Below are positions 36,050 through 47,148 of a stretch of DNA of 64,000 bases, piece by piece. Position 1 is the first letter of the stretch. Every line of letters begins with the position of its first letter. A program made the position numbers and the translations under genes. Under the pieces are notes generated by a model. That model ran no database searches. It was not told the DNA's origin and saw only the letters and a list, made by a program, of their open reading frames with translations. The DNA comes from Saccharum officinarum. Taxonomy: Eukaryota; Streptophyta; Magnoliopsida; Poales; Poaceae. The stretch lies in contig CM036170.1 of NCBI GenBank assembly GCA_020631735.1, positions 70,819,737 to 70,883,736 on the forward strand, in the 5' to 3' direction.

Positions 36050-37972
36050 TCACCAGTAATCTTTGCAGGAGCAAACCCCACCATCGAAGCGATGGAATCG
36101 GCTCGCGTCTCTGACCAGCAACGCCCGGTTGGTAGTGGCCGAAACCGCCTTCAAGAACGAGTGGCAGTCCCCGCACACCCTGAGGTTCTTGATCACCACA
36201 ATCTCACTGCCGGCCTCGGTGTTCAGCAACCCAAACGCCACTGCCAACTTCTCGCTGTGAATCCCAACCAGCGGCTGTGCAGCCGCCTTCTCCATGCGTC
36301 CCTTGGCGACCGCTATCTCGCTCTCCCTCACTCCCGACTTCTCCTTCACCATCAGCTCCAGCCTGATCACCAGCTCGTAGATCCTCCTCGCTTGTGGGTG
36401 CGAGTGGTCGTCGGCCATGAAGAGGTGCACCCTCCCCTTGTGCTCGACGTAGCTGCATCCGGGCTCCTTCTTGAGCCCGCGCTCCCTCATCATCGCCCGT
36501 ACCCTCGCGACGCCGTCCAGCTGTCCCGTGTCGGTGTATATGTTTGACATGAGCACGTAGTATCCCACGTTCCTTGGCTCCAGCTCGACGACATGCGCGA
36601 AGGCCTCTTCCCCAACCTCCAAGTTTTTGTGTATCTTGCACGCACCAAGAAGGGCACCCCAGACAGCGCCGTCAGCCGGCATGGGCATTGATGAGATGAG
36701 CTCTCGAGCCTCCTCCAGGCGGCCAGCACGTCCGAGGAGGTCCACCATGCAGGTGTAGTGCTCCAGCGTGGGCTGCAACTTGTAGACGCTCTCCATTGTT
36801 GAGAAGTACCTGCGCCCTTCGTCGTACAACCCGGCATGGCTGCATGCGGAGAGGAGGCCGACCATTGCGACGTTGTCCGGGCGGATGCCTTCAGACACCA
36901 TCCTTTCAAAGAGGCTGACGGCGACTTCACCATTTCCGTGCATGCCGTGCCCAGTGATCAGCGCCGTCCATGACACGATACTCTTTCTGGGCATTTCGTC
37001 GAACAGCTGCTGCGCTCGAGGCAGGCTACCGCAGCGCGCGTGGAAGTTGATTAGCGCGTTGCACAGCTGCACGTTGGTGCGGAAGCCCGGGAGCCTCTGG
37101 CGCACGTAGTGCTCAACGTCGAAGCCCACACCGCGCGCGCCCAGGTGCGCTGCGGAGGAGAGCACGCCGACGATCGTCACGGCGTCCGGCTCCACCTCGC
37201 CGCCTTCGAGGCTACGCATGCGGCGGTAGAGATCGAGGGCGTCCACGGCCAGGCCGTTCTGCGCGTGGGCTGATAGCACAGCGTTCCACGACACCAGGTC
37301 GCGGGAGGCCAGCGGCATCTCGTCGAACACCCTCCGCGAGAGGGCCGCGCCGAACGCGCCGCCGCGCGCGTATGTGGATATGAGGCAGTTAGCCACGGAG
37401 GTCTCGGTGGCGAGCCCGACTCGGGCAGCGAGGGCGTGCACCTGCGGCACGACGCTGAGAGGCGCGGCAGGGACAAGCGCGAGGAAGGTGACCGCGTCGA
37501 AGCGGACCGCGACGGCGCGCATGCGGCGGAAGAGAGCGAAGCAGGCCACCGGGAGAGCGTGGAGGGCGCAGCCCGAGATGACAGAGTTGAACGCGGTGCG
37601 GAGCGTGGTGTGGGGTGTGGACTCGAGAGGCATTTCGTCGAGGAGCTGGTGGGCGAGCTGGAGGCTGCCGAGGCGGGAGTAGGAGGTCAGCAGCGCGGAA
37701 AGCAGGTAGGCGTCGGCGGCGGGGAGCAGGCCGCGCTTGGCGGCGAGCGCGTGTATCTGGGCAACGCCGGCGGGGAGGGACAGCGCGGCGCAGGAGATGA
37801 CCGAGGCCGGGAGCGCCAGCGCGTGGGGCGGCGGCGAGGGGTTGCCATGACGTAGGAGAGCAAGCGACTCCCTGTGCCGCCCGAGGCGTGTGAGGGTGCG
37901 CACCCGCGCGCTCCATGGCTCAGTGGGATTTGCGTCGCCAGGGACGGAGACGGCGGAAGATTCAGTGGCCAT
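36050..37972 (-). CDS. PLS-class PPR protein with E/E+ and DYW deaminase domains, MEF10-like (640 aa)
   Basis: The gene is intronless. PLS-type pentatricopeptide repeats run from about residue 30 to 440 (for example DLVSWNAVLSAHAQNG and SIVSWTALITGHG). E/E+ motifs follow (GAVWGALLGACKIH, YYVLMSNIY), then the PG box (PGCSYVEHKGRVHLF), and a complete DYW cytidine deaminase with HSEKLAVAFGLL, CGDCH and the terminal CSCKDYW. These proteins bind specific organelle RNA sites and convert C to U. The order and wording of the C-terminal 250 residues are close to Arabidopsis MEF10 (mitochondrial editing factor 10) as I know it; the organelle and target site are inferred. The N-terminus lacks an obvious transit peptide. 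High GC3 creates many antisense shadow frames. Confidence 0.9.
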   Translation of the reverse strand: MATESSAVSVPGDANPTEPWSARVRTLTRLGRHRESLALLRHGNPSPPPHALALPASVISCAALSLPAGVAQIHALAAKRGLLPAADAYLLSALLTSYSRLGSLQLAHQLLDEMPLESTPHTTLRTAFNSVISGCALHALPVACFALFRRMRAVAVRFDAVTFLALVPAAPLSVVPQVHALAARVGLATETSVANCLISTYARGGAFGAALSRRVFDEMPLASRDLVSWNAVLSAHAQNGLAVDALDLYRRMRSLEGGEVEPDAVTIVGVLSSAAHLGARGVGFDVEHYVRQRLPGFRTNVQLCNALINFHARCGSLPRAQQLFDEMPRKSIVSWTALITGHGMHGNGEVAVSLFERMVSEGIRPDNVAMVGLLSACSHAGLYDEGRRYFSTMESVYKLQPTLEHYTCMVDLLGRAGRLEEARELISSMPMPADGAVWGALLGACKIHKNLEVGEEAFAHVVELEPRNVGYYVLMSNIYTDTGQLDGVARVRAMMRERGLKKEPGCSYVEHKGRVHLFMADDHSHPQARRIYELVIRLELMVKEKSGVRESEIAVAKGRMEKAAAQPLVGIHSEKLAVAFGLLNTEAGSEIVVIKNLRVCGDCHSFLKAVSATTNRALLVRDASRFHRFDGGVCSCKDYW

Positions 37973-38122
37973 GCTCCATGGGCTGTCATTTCTGATTTGG
38001 GTGTTCGATCATATGCTTCTCTCGCTGGCGGGCGGCCCGTGCTGCCATGCACCCGCTCTTGATCTTGGTCAACCGAAGCAACTTTCTTTTTCTTATTTTG
38101 CGATGATGCAACTTGTTAGCTA

Positions 38123-38248
38123 CTCCGTCGGTTTCAAATTATAAGCCGTTTTGACTTTTCTTATACTAATTTGATATGTATTTACATATAACGTATGTCT
38201 ACGTACATAATAAAACATATGTACGAATTATAATTTAGAATAGAGGAC
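38123..38248. mobile_element. Degraded Stowaway-type MITE
   Basis: It begins CTCCGTCGGTTTCAAATTATAA after TA, and ends around ATTATAATTTAGAATAGAGGAC. The right terminus is decayed, so the end is approximate. It is first of three similar elements upstream of the PPR gene. Confidence 0.65.
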
Positions 38249-38310
38249 TTACAATCAAATCTTAGAGTTTCCGCAATATACAGATTGTTGAATAGCAAGT
38301 TTGTTAAATA

Positions 38311-38458
38311 CTCCCTCCGTCTTAAGTTATAAGATGTTTTGGCATTTCTAAATCCATAGCTTTAACTATGTATCTAGACATAACATATATCTAGGTACAT
38401 AGCAAAAGCTATGAACCTAAAAATGTCAAAACATTTTTGTGATTTAGAACAAAGAGAG
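38311..38458. mobile_element. Stowaway-type MITE, 148 bp (first of an abutting pair)
   Basis: CTCCCTCCGTCTTAAGTTAT pairs with ...TGATTTAGAACAAAGAGAG; TA flanks at 38309-38310 and 38459-38460. The interior is itself almost a perfect inverted repeat (TAGACATAACATATATCTAGG). Confidence 0.85.
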
Positions 38459-38460
38459 TA

Positions 38461-38605
38461 CTTTTTATGTTTCAAATTATAAGATGTTTTGAATTCCTAG
38501 ATTTATAGCTTTCGCTGTGTACGTAGACATAATGTATATCTAGGTGCATAAAAAAACTATGATTCTAGAAAAACTAAAAAGTTTTATAATTTGAAACGGA
38601 AGGAA
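38461..38605. mobile_element. Stowaway-type MITE, 145 bp (second of an abutting pair)
   Basis: It starts directly after the TA that ends the previous element (CTTTTTATGTTTCAAATTAT) and ends TATAATTTGAAACGGAAGGAA before TA at 38606-38607. It is the same family as its neighbour, with a similar palindromic interior. Confidence 0.8.
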
Positions 38606-38883
38606 TAATTAGCATAGTCTCACATCCCCTCGTTTTATACAGGCTTCCATTTCCAATGTATCGTAAAAGAATACACAATGTGTGAAAAGAAATGTGCATC
38701 TTTCATAGAAACAAAGAAAATACTAATCAGGCTCATTGCAATTTACCAGCAATTCTATGAAACAAATAGTAAAAGAATGAAGAATCATTCATGAATTTTC
38801 ACAGATCACCACGCCGCTGAATCTTTCCCGCCCTATATATTGTATCCAAAAAGAATGAAAAAAAAAGAGAATGCACGCTCAGC

Positions 38884-40346
38884 TCAGCTGTAGTCGCCGT
38901 ACCGCCGGCAGCGTAGAACCGAGCTAACGGAGCTGTACCCCAGCACGCGGTGCAGCGGCCCCGCCGCCCGTGGCTGCTCGCCGCTCAGGTTGCCTCTCGC
39001 GAGCGGATACTCCTCGGCGTCCTCTCCGCCGCAGACAGCAGGCTGCGGTGCTGAAAAGATTTTCTTGGGCAGGTCCGTCGAGCCGATCGCCGGCAGCGTC
39101 AGCTCGAACGCTTCGCCGCAGCCGCCGCACTGCAGCCTGGAGACTCTGCCGGCGGGCAGGGCGGGCGGCAGGCAGCTGCAGTACCTCCGAGCACTCGCCG
39201 CAGACAACGAACGGCGTGCCGCCCAGCACCGGGCGGCATTGGTGCGTCCGCGCCCTGGCACCACCGCGCCGGCTGCTCGACGCCGAAGTGGAGGACGAAG
39301 TGCTGACGTCTCGGCGCGGGCGCTCGGCGGGCAACGCCCGCGTGAGCTGCGACTCGAGGCGGCGCATGAGGCGGGAGCTGCGCCTCGTTATCGTACGCTT
39401 GCCGCCGCTCTCGTCATTGCAGGACGCGCTCAGCCGAGGCATCGCGCCCTGCCAGTTCCCGTCGATGCTCCGCGGATGGTCGACAGCGGCGATGAGCTTC
39501 CGGAGGTTGTCCAGCGCCTGCAGGAGGTCCTTCTGGAACGCCGGATCACTGAGTGGCGTCCTCGTAAGGTCGGCCGGCTCGAATCCTGACAAGGCCGTCG
39601 CCACGTCGAGTTCTTGCGAGCTCAGCGGCGACGACCGGCGCGTGTAGTAAGACGTAGCCGTCGCGGGCGCGTCGGAGTCCGACTCGGTGCCCGACCCTGC
39701 GTCGCTGCTGCGCACGTCCACGTCGCCGCTGCTTGATCGCCTGGTCCGCCGCGACGACGGCCGGAGCTGGGTCACGCGACTGTGCAGCGGCGACGCGCTC
39801 CTGGCGGCCTCCGTTTGGTGATCCCGATTCAGGCCGGAGCTGAGAGCGCCGCCGCTGCTTCTTGGACCTGTCCTGACCGAACCGAACTCTCTGTACGACG
39901 AGGATGACGCGGCTCCTATACCCTGCCTGCTCGGCATGGAGCTTCTTCCGGTGGCTGACCTGCTCTGCAGCGGCGGCCGCCCACCGTCATCATCCTCGAT
40001 GGCCCAAGCCGACCTCGGATTTGGCGGCTCGACGTCGTCGGAGAACACGGAGGCGGTGTCAGCGGAGAGGATCTCGAGCTGCGCGAGCGCGTACTCGGTC
40101 TCGTCGGTGGGTTGCGGGTTCTTGCCTGCAGCAATGCGGGAGGAGAACTGAAGCCATCAATCGATCGATCGCGCCGGGTGCTGAACACAAAAGCCGACAC
40201 AGCGTCGCGTGCCGGAACTCGTCCATACCTCGGATGGGCGTGCGGCACTTGCTGCAGTAGAAGATGATGGCGCTGAGGTCCTGGTAGATCATGGCGCGGC
40301 AGTACGGGCACCGCCCGAACCGCGACTTAACCTCCTCGGTCTCCAT
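38884..40346 (-). pseudogene. EDR4: EDR4-like zinc-ribbon protein with a frameshift near the C-terminus
   Basis: Exon 1 is 40346-40229 and exon 2 40125-38884, joined GT-AG in phase 1. The N-terminal ribbon is RCPYCRAMIYQ...YCSKCRTPIRG, then GKNPQPTDETEYALAQLEI and SADTASVFSDD as in ENHANCED DISEASE RESISTANCE 4 relatives. A Ser/Arg-rich middle follows, then a DUF3133/zinc_ribbon_12 domain (CRPVLGGTPFVVCGECSEVLQLP). One extra base within about 39147-39178 shifts the frame inside this domain: the second half (VSRLQCGGCGEAFELTLP...) continues in another frame to a stop at 38884, whereas the uncorrected frame stops at 38924. Arabidopsis EDR4 modulates salicylate-dependent immunity with EDR1. It could be a sequencing error rather than a true pseudogene. 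A likely upstream leader exon ends at 40468, with a 92 bp intron (40467-40376). Confidence 0.75.
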
Positions 40347-40375
40347 GATGAGCGGCCGGACGGCGTGCCGCTTAC

Positions 40376-40467
40376 CTGCAAGTGCAAGAACAGGGCAGCA
40401 ATTCGTGAGCGGCAGCGACAAGAAGCGCGTGGCATCACGACAACGCAGAACCGATCGAGAGGCGTAC
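40376..40467 (-). other. Leader intron of the EDR4-like gene
   Basis: On the minus strand GTACGCC follows TCTAG at 40468, and CACTTGCAG ends at 40376, 29 bp before the start codon. The predicted intron is 92 bp and lies in the 5' UTR. Confidence 0.5.
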
Positions 40468-40468
40468 C

Positions 40469-42055
40469 TAGACCCGCCAAACTTTTAAGAATTCTCTCGA
40501 TTTCTCCTCAACCTCTTCATCCACTGATCTCAAGAAGGACGGGAATTCGCTGCTCTGCCCTGCTCAGATCCTTTCCAAGACGTGAAGCCGGATCAGCGGA
40601 AGGATGGTGGACGCGGAGGAGCTCGGAGAATCGTCGTCTCTTGAGACAGCTAGGATAGGAAGCAGTAGATGATGAGGTGCGTGAGGACAAGCTGTGTTTG
40701 ACTAGGACATCTTCTGCTTTGCACAAAAGGCTGTTATGGCGAGATTGCTGCTTCCAAACCGCCGTTGACGCCAACCAACGCGAGTGAAATGGTACGGTAG
40801 GTGCCAGGGCAACGCGCACGGTTGCTGAAAGCGAGGCGGGGAGACCCGGTCCCCCACAGCTGTATGCGCTCGAGCACAGTGAGGATGCGTTCTACACGCC
40901 ACCACATACGGTTCACGTCCTATTCATCATTCTCTCTTCCAGTTGCTGTTTTACATGAACTCTTCCAAATAGTTTGAACTGTTCTTGTGTCGGTTAACCA
41001 ATGGGTTTCCATTGGTTACTTACAAGGAACTAGAGTTTGTTCTGGAACCTTGACTTCTCACCTGTCACCGGCGGTGCCTCGTAGCTATCGCACCAGTTTA
41101 CTACCGAAGACATGAAGAAAGGGAAGAATCGAAGTATCCCTTGCTTTGCGAAACACCCTCCGGCGGGCTCCAGCCGATGCAGTTGACGAGGATTAGTGAG
41201 ATGTCAGAGGTGTGCGATGAGAGTGGAAAGCCATTGGCACCCACAAAGGCAGCAACTTCGGAAGCGCGTGGAGGTGACACGGGCTGACGGGCGGGACTGG
41301 AAATTCAGGAACAAACCTCCTCGTACGCGGGCATATACATCCGTCCGTGAATACCCGTTTGTGCACTTGGGTTCACATCGCTTGACATCGACGTCAACGC
41401 TTGGACCGGATCAATATGGGCTGTCCGAGTAAAGCAGCGTCTTTGTCGCTCCATCGTTCGGACCCTTTCTGGACGTTGGAACGGGAACCTTTCAAATCCG
41501 AGCCAGCAAGCAAATCATCGGATTCGATGCAGTGCATTTTTTTTCTCCGAGCTACCTAGGGTTCAACCCCACCGACCACCACCATAGTTCCAGTCGAAAA
41601 AATGGTGCAAGGGAGCTGTACATACCAAAGAGCGGGAGAGTCAAGCCATCAAGAGCATGGGCGGAGCCAGGATTTAGATAAGAGGACATTCAAACCGACA
41701 ACATACATAGCAAAAGTACACATAATAACAGTTTAGATAAATATTTGAGTTACAATATAAAAGGAAGATAAAAACTAAAAAAAACACTGAATATTATAGA
41801 GAAAATGAGCATTTACCTCTAGATCTCTAGCCTTAACCCAATCAATCTAATTATTAGGAAAAAAATTGAGTGGGCGATGGGCGCAATGACATGCGCGTGC
41901 GCTCCCTGGCTGATGGACGCCGCGTGTCACCTCTTCTAATCAAAGGGCCAGCACGCGAGCCGGACGTCGCTGGCTCCCTCGACTCCTCGAGTACACAGAC
42001 CAAAGGCTCCACCGCGGCTCCTCAGCTCAGGCGTGAGCGCGGCTTCTCCTCGAGG
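40469..42055. other. Upstream region of the EDR4-like gene and transposon-like spacer
   Basis: No gene is recognised. GGGCGGAGCCAGGATTTAG at about 41660 is a phrase common at grass DNA-transposon edges, followed by an AT-rich 200 bp. The GC-rich part at 41870-42055 runs into the assembly gap and may belong to the transposon stack. Confidence 0.4.
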
Positions 42056-42155
42056 NNNNNNNNNNNNNNNNNNNNNNNNNNNNNNNNNNNNNNNNNNNNN
42101 NNNNNNNNNNNNNNNNNNNNNNNNNNNNNNNNNNNNNNNNNNNNNNNNNNNNNNN
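42056..42155. other. Assembly gap (100 N)
   Basis: Exactly 100 N, the usual placeholder for a scaffold join of unknown size. Most of Sirevirus B (LTR, gag, pol) and the far part of Sirevirus C probably lie in the missing sequence. Confidence 0.99.
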
Positions 42156-44284
42156 GAGGGACAGAGGAGCAGTCAGCTCAGAACTCCACAGCGTCGCCGC
42201 TCCACACGCACACGGCTCAGGTGACTCCTAGGCCAGAGGGCCAGCGTCGTGGAGGACGTCCACCTCCTAGGGTTAGAGGTTCACCTCCTATCGAGCACTT
42301 TGACTTGAGAGGTGCTACTGCACGTCAGGTGCAAAGTTTGAGATTTGTTGAGGTCAGCCGGTGGTTTCCACCTCAGAGGGACTCCAGAGCTTTAGATGGT
42401 TTTTATACTCCTCTACAGGAGGATTTTTACAGAGCTTATGTTGACAGTGGCATTGCCTTTCGACCACAGAGGGTCTGTCGCATTGAGTCACTTGTTAAGG
42501 TAGTGGGTGAGCAGCTTCGTCCGCACCTGGCCTTTCTACCGGGTTTGTCAGATCTTCTTGGACGGACAGGTGCATACTGCGACACTTGGGTTAGGGAATT
42601 ATATGCTTCACTGTGGATTGATCCAGCCCATGAGTTCATACACTTTGCATTCAGAGGCCGCGACCGCAGACTATATAGCACAAGAGTGCGAGAGATTCTC
42701 AGACTCCCAGCTTCAGACACGAAGATTCACCAGCTCTGTTTCGGTCAGACAGCTTCACCTAGACGCCCTCATGGCGGTACTGTGCCACCTACAGATCTGA
42801 TCTGACCCTGCTTCCGTGAGTCTTTTGGCGAAGGGTCTCATCGCACACCTGTCAGTTTGACACCACTTGCCCGAGTCCTGGATGCTATTGTCAGGCGTAC
42901 TCTTCTTCCCAGGCTTGGTTACAGAGAGGGATTGACCAGGATGCAGCTATGGGTTGTTCACCACCTCCTGTCACAGACATCTTTTGACATTTGGGATCTT
43001 ATGATGAGTGAGATGGAGGACACCCTGGCAGAAGGCTTCAAGGGAAACCGTCAGCTGCCCTATGCTCATTGGATTTGTTTCATCATCAGATCTGCACTTG
43101 AGCTGCCTTCAGAGATTAGTGCTGAGATAACTGAAACTACTACTGTTTTTCCTGAGTATGATATTCATCAGCTATGGGCTTCAGTTACGAGAGAGCAGGC
43201 ACCTAGCCCAGGACAGAGACAGAGGCCAGAGGTACCTGAGACAGCGGCTGAGCAGGACACGACCGTATAGGGTCTTACTGAGGCAGAGCTTGCAGATCTA
43301 GATGCTCAGCTCGCTGATATAGCTGAGGATGAGGCCTCTAACAGCACCGACGAGGATTATCAGCCCATCCCCAGGTATCGGTCTCCTCGGCCTCATGACC
43401 ACGAGGCCGGTGGCTCTGGTTCAGCCTCCCGCTCAGACCCAGCCGTGGTGGCTATACTTGAGAGGCTGACCCAGGCACAGGAGCGACAGGAACTTTAGCT
43501 ACAGAGACAGGCTCAGGATATAACTGCTGCGTTTGCACAGATACAGGCTTGACAGGACGAGTTCCAGCGATAGCAGCTTGAGATACAGCGCCAACAAGTC
43601 GAGATGCAGCGTCAGCAGTATGAGATACAGCAACAGAGTGCAGCTAGCCAGCAGCAGTACCTGGATCTTCTACGTCACCTAGTCACAGTTGGGGTTCCTC
43701 CACCTGTATCTGTCCTAACTTCAGCTTTACCATTCAGTGGACCTTCAAGTCAGGATCAGCCGAGCTTTCAGTTCACCTCTCCACAGCTGCAGGTTCCTCA
43801 GTCGTTCTAGTCCCCGAGCTACACGCCTATTCAGACGGGGTTTACTCCTTCAGACCAGCCTCGCCCTCACATGTTGACCGGCACACCTTTCATTGATCTT
43901 AGTGCCACATATAACGAATTGACTGGTCAGCCGACGCCCTCGCACACCACTTTTGCTACTTCATCAGGGTTGTCAGCTTCAGAGGCAGCAATTCCTCCTG
44001 TGACAGGGACAGGCACTACCGAGATAGTTCCTTCGTCCGTTGCCTCGACAGATCCCCCAGCTATTGGCTCACTTCAGGCTCAGGTCACAGAGACTGCTCC
44101 ACTTGTTGCTACTTCGTCAGTACCTGTTCCTGTTGATCAGACTCAGACCGCTTCACAGCCACGTGCTTCTTCAGAGGGTCAGCCTGATAGCTCCGAGTCT
44201 GAGGGAGACACTTCTCAGTTCGTGATTACTCCGCGCTCCTCGGCACCCGACTCGACTCCGTCTGTTCCCCCGTTAGATCCTTAG
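42156..44284 (+). pseudogene. Sirevirus B third-ORF (envelope-like/PF20167-like) pseudogene
   Basis: A single frame continues from the gap to 44284. It is broken by stops at 42803, 43268, 43496, 43550, 43571 and 43808 but by no frameshift. The first half (FYTPLQEDFYRAYV, RVCRIESLVKVVGEQLRPHL, VRELYASLWID) resembles the 'putative plant transposon protein' domain. The middle is Gln-rich and coiled-coil-like, and the end is Ser/Thr/Pro-rich. A long third ORF between pol and the 3' LTR is typical of Sireviruses and is often called envelope-like. I see no convincing transmembrane segment, so an envelope role is not supported here. Several stops fit CAG-to-TAG change. Confidence 0.75.
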
Positions 44285-44722
44285 ATTAGATTTTTGGCGG
44301 TTGATGCCAAAGGGGGAGAGAGAGTAGATTCAGGGGGAGAGTTTTTGGTAGAGGGTTTTCGTTCTTCTCTTGTGTGCTACACTCATGCATCATATTTACT
44401 TTACGGTATTTGCATACTTGTGACATGTGGTCTTCTGAGATACCTTGAGTCTCTATGGTTTATCTAGTCACAGTTTTAAATCATGTCACTTGTTTGTTTA
44501 TAGCTCATAAGGTTGTGCTTCCGTGCCTTACTCCGATTTCATATGAGCTATGTTCTATGTGTACTAACTCTTCATGTTTTATCTTATGAGTACACTCAGT
44601 TGGCTTGGAACACATAAGCATTGTCTAACCCTTTGTGCTTACAGCTTTATGCTTATGTGAACCAAGCATGATCGAAAACCTCAACTCATATCTTCTGAAT
44701 CTAAGTGTTGTCATCAATCACT

Positions 44723-44734
44723 AAAAAGGGGGAG
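44723..44734 (+). other. Polypurine tract of Sirevirus B
   Basis: AAAAAGGGGGAG precedes the 3' LTR. Two further purine tracts (AAAGGGGGAGAGAGAG at about 44309 and CAGGGGGAGAG at about 44331) give the multiple-PPT arrangement known in Sireviruses. Confidence 0.8.
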
Positions 44735-44736
44735 AT

Positions 44737-46451
44737 TAAAAGCATCTAGGCCCCGGTGTTGGTTTCGGCAATTAATGACAACACATTATTACCATGACTA
44801 ACGTGTGTTTTGCAGAAACGTTGGTAAGTTAGGTCATAGAGATGATAACTGCTTTGGGCAATATGGTATTCATGTCCCTTGATGGAAATTGTTTCGGTTT
44901 TCAAAGGATCAACGATAAGATTAAGGACGGTTAGTTCCGGATGTCAAGGTGTTGAGATACATCTGGAATAGTCGTTAGGATCTTTGTTTCTTCCTTTGAC
45001 CGTACTATGAAGAGGGGCATGAGCGAGTAGCTTGACCTAGGTGAGTCTTGTGTTTAGGTGTGGTGCACACTTGTCAAACTTAGCACTAGGTAGCTCAGAA
45101 AAGCTCAGAGTTCAGTTAGAAGCAACTTGGTTCAAGTTACATCGCGTTTAGAAGACGTTTGAGCTGTTTACCTATGACCGGACGCAGTCCTGGTCATGAC
45201 CGGACGCGTCCGGTCAGTACTAAATCTTCACTGCGCTTTTAGCTGACTAACCGGACGTGGTTCTTGAGAGGACCGGACATGGTGGTCAGTCTGACATGTG
45301 TTCCAAAGGGTAAACAGAGTAATCGGACACGACTGTGAAATGATCGGTGTGTCCGGTCATGTTCCAGTAAGGTCCCGTGGTGACCTGACGCGTCCGGTTA
45401 CCTATGATCGGACGCGGTCATGCGTCCGGTCATGTTCCAGTAAGGTCTCATGGTGACCTGATGCATCTGGTCACCTATGATCGGACGCGGTGATGCATCA
45501 AGTCAGTTTTCCAGAGAGCTCTTGCTTGATCGGACGCGTCCGATCATCCTTGATTGGCGCATCCGGTCATCTCAGACCGGCGCGTCTGGTCATCACAGAT
45601 CGGCGCGTCCGGTCACTCAGCACAGGTTTCCGTTATTCGACCGTTACACCTGACCGGCGCGTCCGGTCATATCGACAGGCGCGTTCGGTCAGTGCGCGTC
45701 TGGCTGTTTCGAAAGGTAACGGTTGGATTTGTTTGAGGGGTCTATAAATACACCCCCTCCACCTCTTTTAGAGGTCTCTTGCTCATTTGTTCAGCTGAGA
45801 AACACCTTTAGAGTGAAAGGAAGTGCAAGAGCCCTAGTGAGGATAGTGATTTGCGAATCGAAGTTTGAGAATCCTCTCTAGTGACAAGAGTCAAGCAAGT
45901 GTGCATCCATCTTCTCATTAGGCTTGTTGTGGTCAAGTGAGAGTTCTAGCTTGTTACTCTTGGTGATCGCCATCACCTAGACGGTTTGGTGGTGATTGGG
46001 AGTTTGGTGATCATCCGACGAGATTGTGGGTGACCCAACTCAAGTTGTGAGCGGTTTTGGGTGATTCACCGCGACGGAGTGTCGAAGAATCAACCCGTAG
46101 AGAGCACTTGATCCTTGCGTGGATCAAGGGGGAGCTACACCCTTGCGCGGGTGCTCCAACGAGGACTAGTGGGGAGTGGCGACTCTTCGATACCTCGGCA
46201 AAACATCGCCGTGTTCCTATTCCCTACTTTCAAGCATTTACTTTCTTGCATTACTTTCATTGCTTGTTTACTTTCCTAGAATTGCCTTGCTAGTCTAGGA
46301 TTGGAACTTATGGTACAAAACTTTTATCGGTAGAATCACAAGGAACACAAGTAGGCACTAGGGGTGAAGTTTGGCTTATAGGATTTAATTCTTGCAATTA
46401 ATTTTTAGAAAAGCCCAATTCACCCCCCTCTTGGGCATCTTGATCCTTTCA
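44737..46451 (+). mobile_element. 3' LTR of Sirevirus B (1715 bp)
   Basis: It starts TAAAAGCATCTAGGCCCC, where family LTRs as I know them begin TGAAAGCATCTAGG, so the TG end appears mutated to TA. It ends TTGATCCTTTCA at 46451. A TATA box lies at 45743-45750, with the CG palindrome array just upstream. The leader after the TATA resembles that of the C LTR fragment at 63640-63780. After 46451 the sequence is post-pol Sirevirus C, the insertion target. Confidence 0.85.
45170..45695. repeat. CG-rich palindromic repeat array in LTR B
   Basis: About twenty degenerate copies of TGACCGGACGCGTCCGGTCA-type units. The last copy ends about 53 bp before the TATA box at 45743. This is the same unit and position as in LTRs A and C. 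Confidence 0.85.
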
Positions 46452-47148
46452 GTATGGCCATGTAATAGTGTTTATAAACCCTTGGGAGCATCAAATGCTC
46501 TCTCTATCCATGGACAAACACAGAGGTTACTCAAAGCCAAACCAAAAAGAAATGACAAAGCAACAACCATGCATATGCAATGCAAAGCAGGAAGGTAAAA
46601 CTAGATTGCTTGTCAAGTTTGATCCACGATTAGGCTTCTTTACTCCTCCAAAGGAGGGTTATCGTAACCGTGTTAGACAAGTCCTAGATGCATTACGGAA
46701 GTTTAAACATGACATATATTACAATGCAATGCAAGGGACAACACAAGCTCATTTTTTAAAGTTACTAGAATCAAGCACATTTAGCTCACTTCTCAACCTA
46801 TAAAAGGTAGCCTCATCCAAAGGTTTAGTGAAGATATCCACTAATTGATTTCACTTCTTACACCTTCTAGTGATATATCATTTTTAGCAACATGATCTCT
46901 TAGAAAGTGATGGCGGATATCAATGTGCTTGGTGCGTGAGTGTTGTACCGGATTATTAGCAATTTTAACGGCACTTTCATTATCACATAAAAGTGGTATC
47001 TTATCAAGAACAACACCATAGTCTAGAAGGGTTTGCTTCATGTATAAGATTTGTGCACAACAAGCCCCCGCGGCAATGTATTCCGCCTCGGCGGTGGACA
47101 AAGCCATACTATTTTGCTTTTTAGATGACCAAGATACAAGTGACCTCC
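46452..47148 (-). pseudogene. Sirevirus C pol 3' end (RNase H) and post-pol spacer
   Basis: From 47148 downward the minus strand gives the Copia RNase H end: SLVSWSSKKQNS, ALSTAEAEYIAAG, LLCDNESAVKIANNPVQHS and TKHIDIRHHFLRDHV. After a disruption near 46845 comes DIFTKPLDEATFYRL, the usual last motif. 46452-46755 is the non-coding spacer that follows pol in Sireviruses (TTGTGTTGTCCCTTGCATTG). It is continuous in sense with 59900-63605; element D splits the two at CCTCC. Element B interrupts the left side at 46451/46452. The plus-strand frame at 46468-46803 is a shadow. Confidence 0.85.

Noticed and set aside
36204..37916. Several 100-180 codon frames inside the PPR gene on both strands
   Set aside because: Arg/Pro/Ala-rich shadows of a high-GC gene; the 640-codon frame has complete PPR-DYW structure.
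41870..42805. A single protein spanning the N gap
   Set aside because: The frame crosses 100 N of unknown true length; only the part right of the gap is supported as Sirevirus B.
46468..46803. Plus-strand 111-codon frame
   Set aside because: The minus strand here reads as the end of Copia pol and the post-pol spacer typical of Sireviruses.
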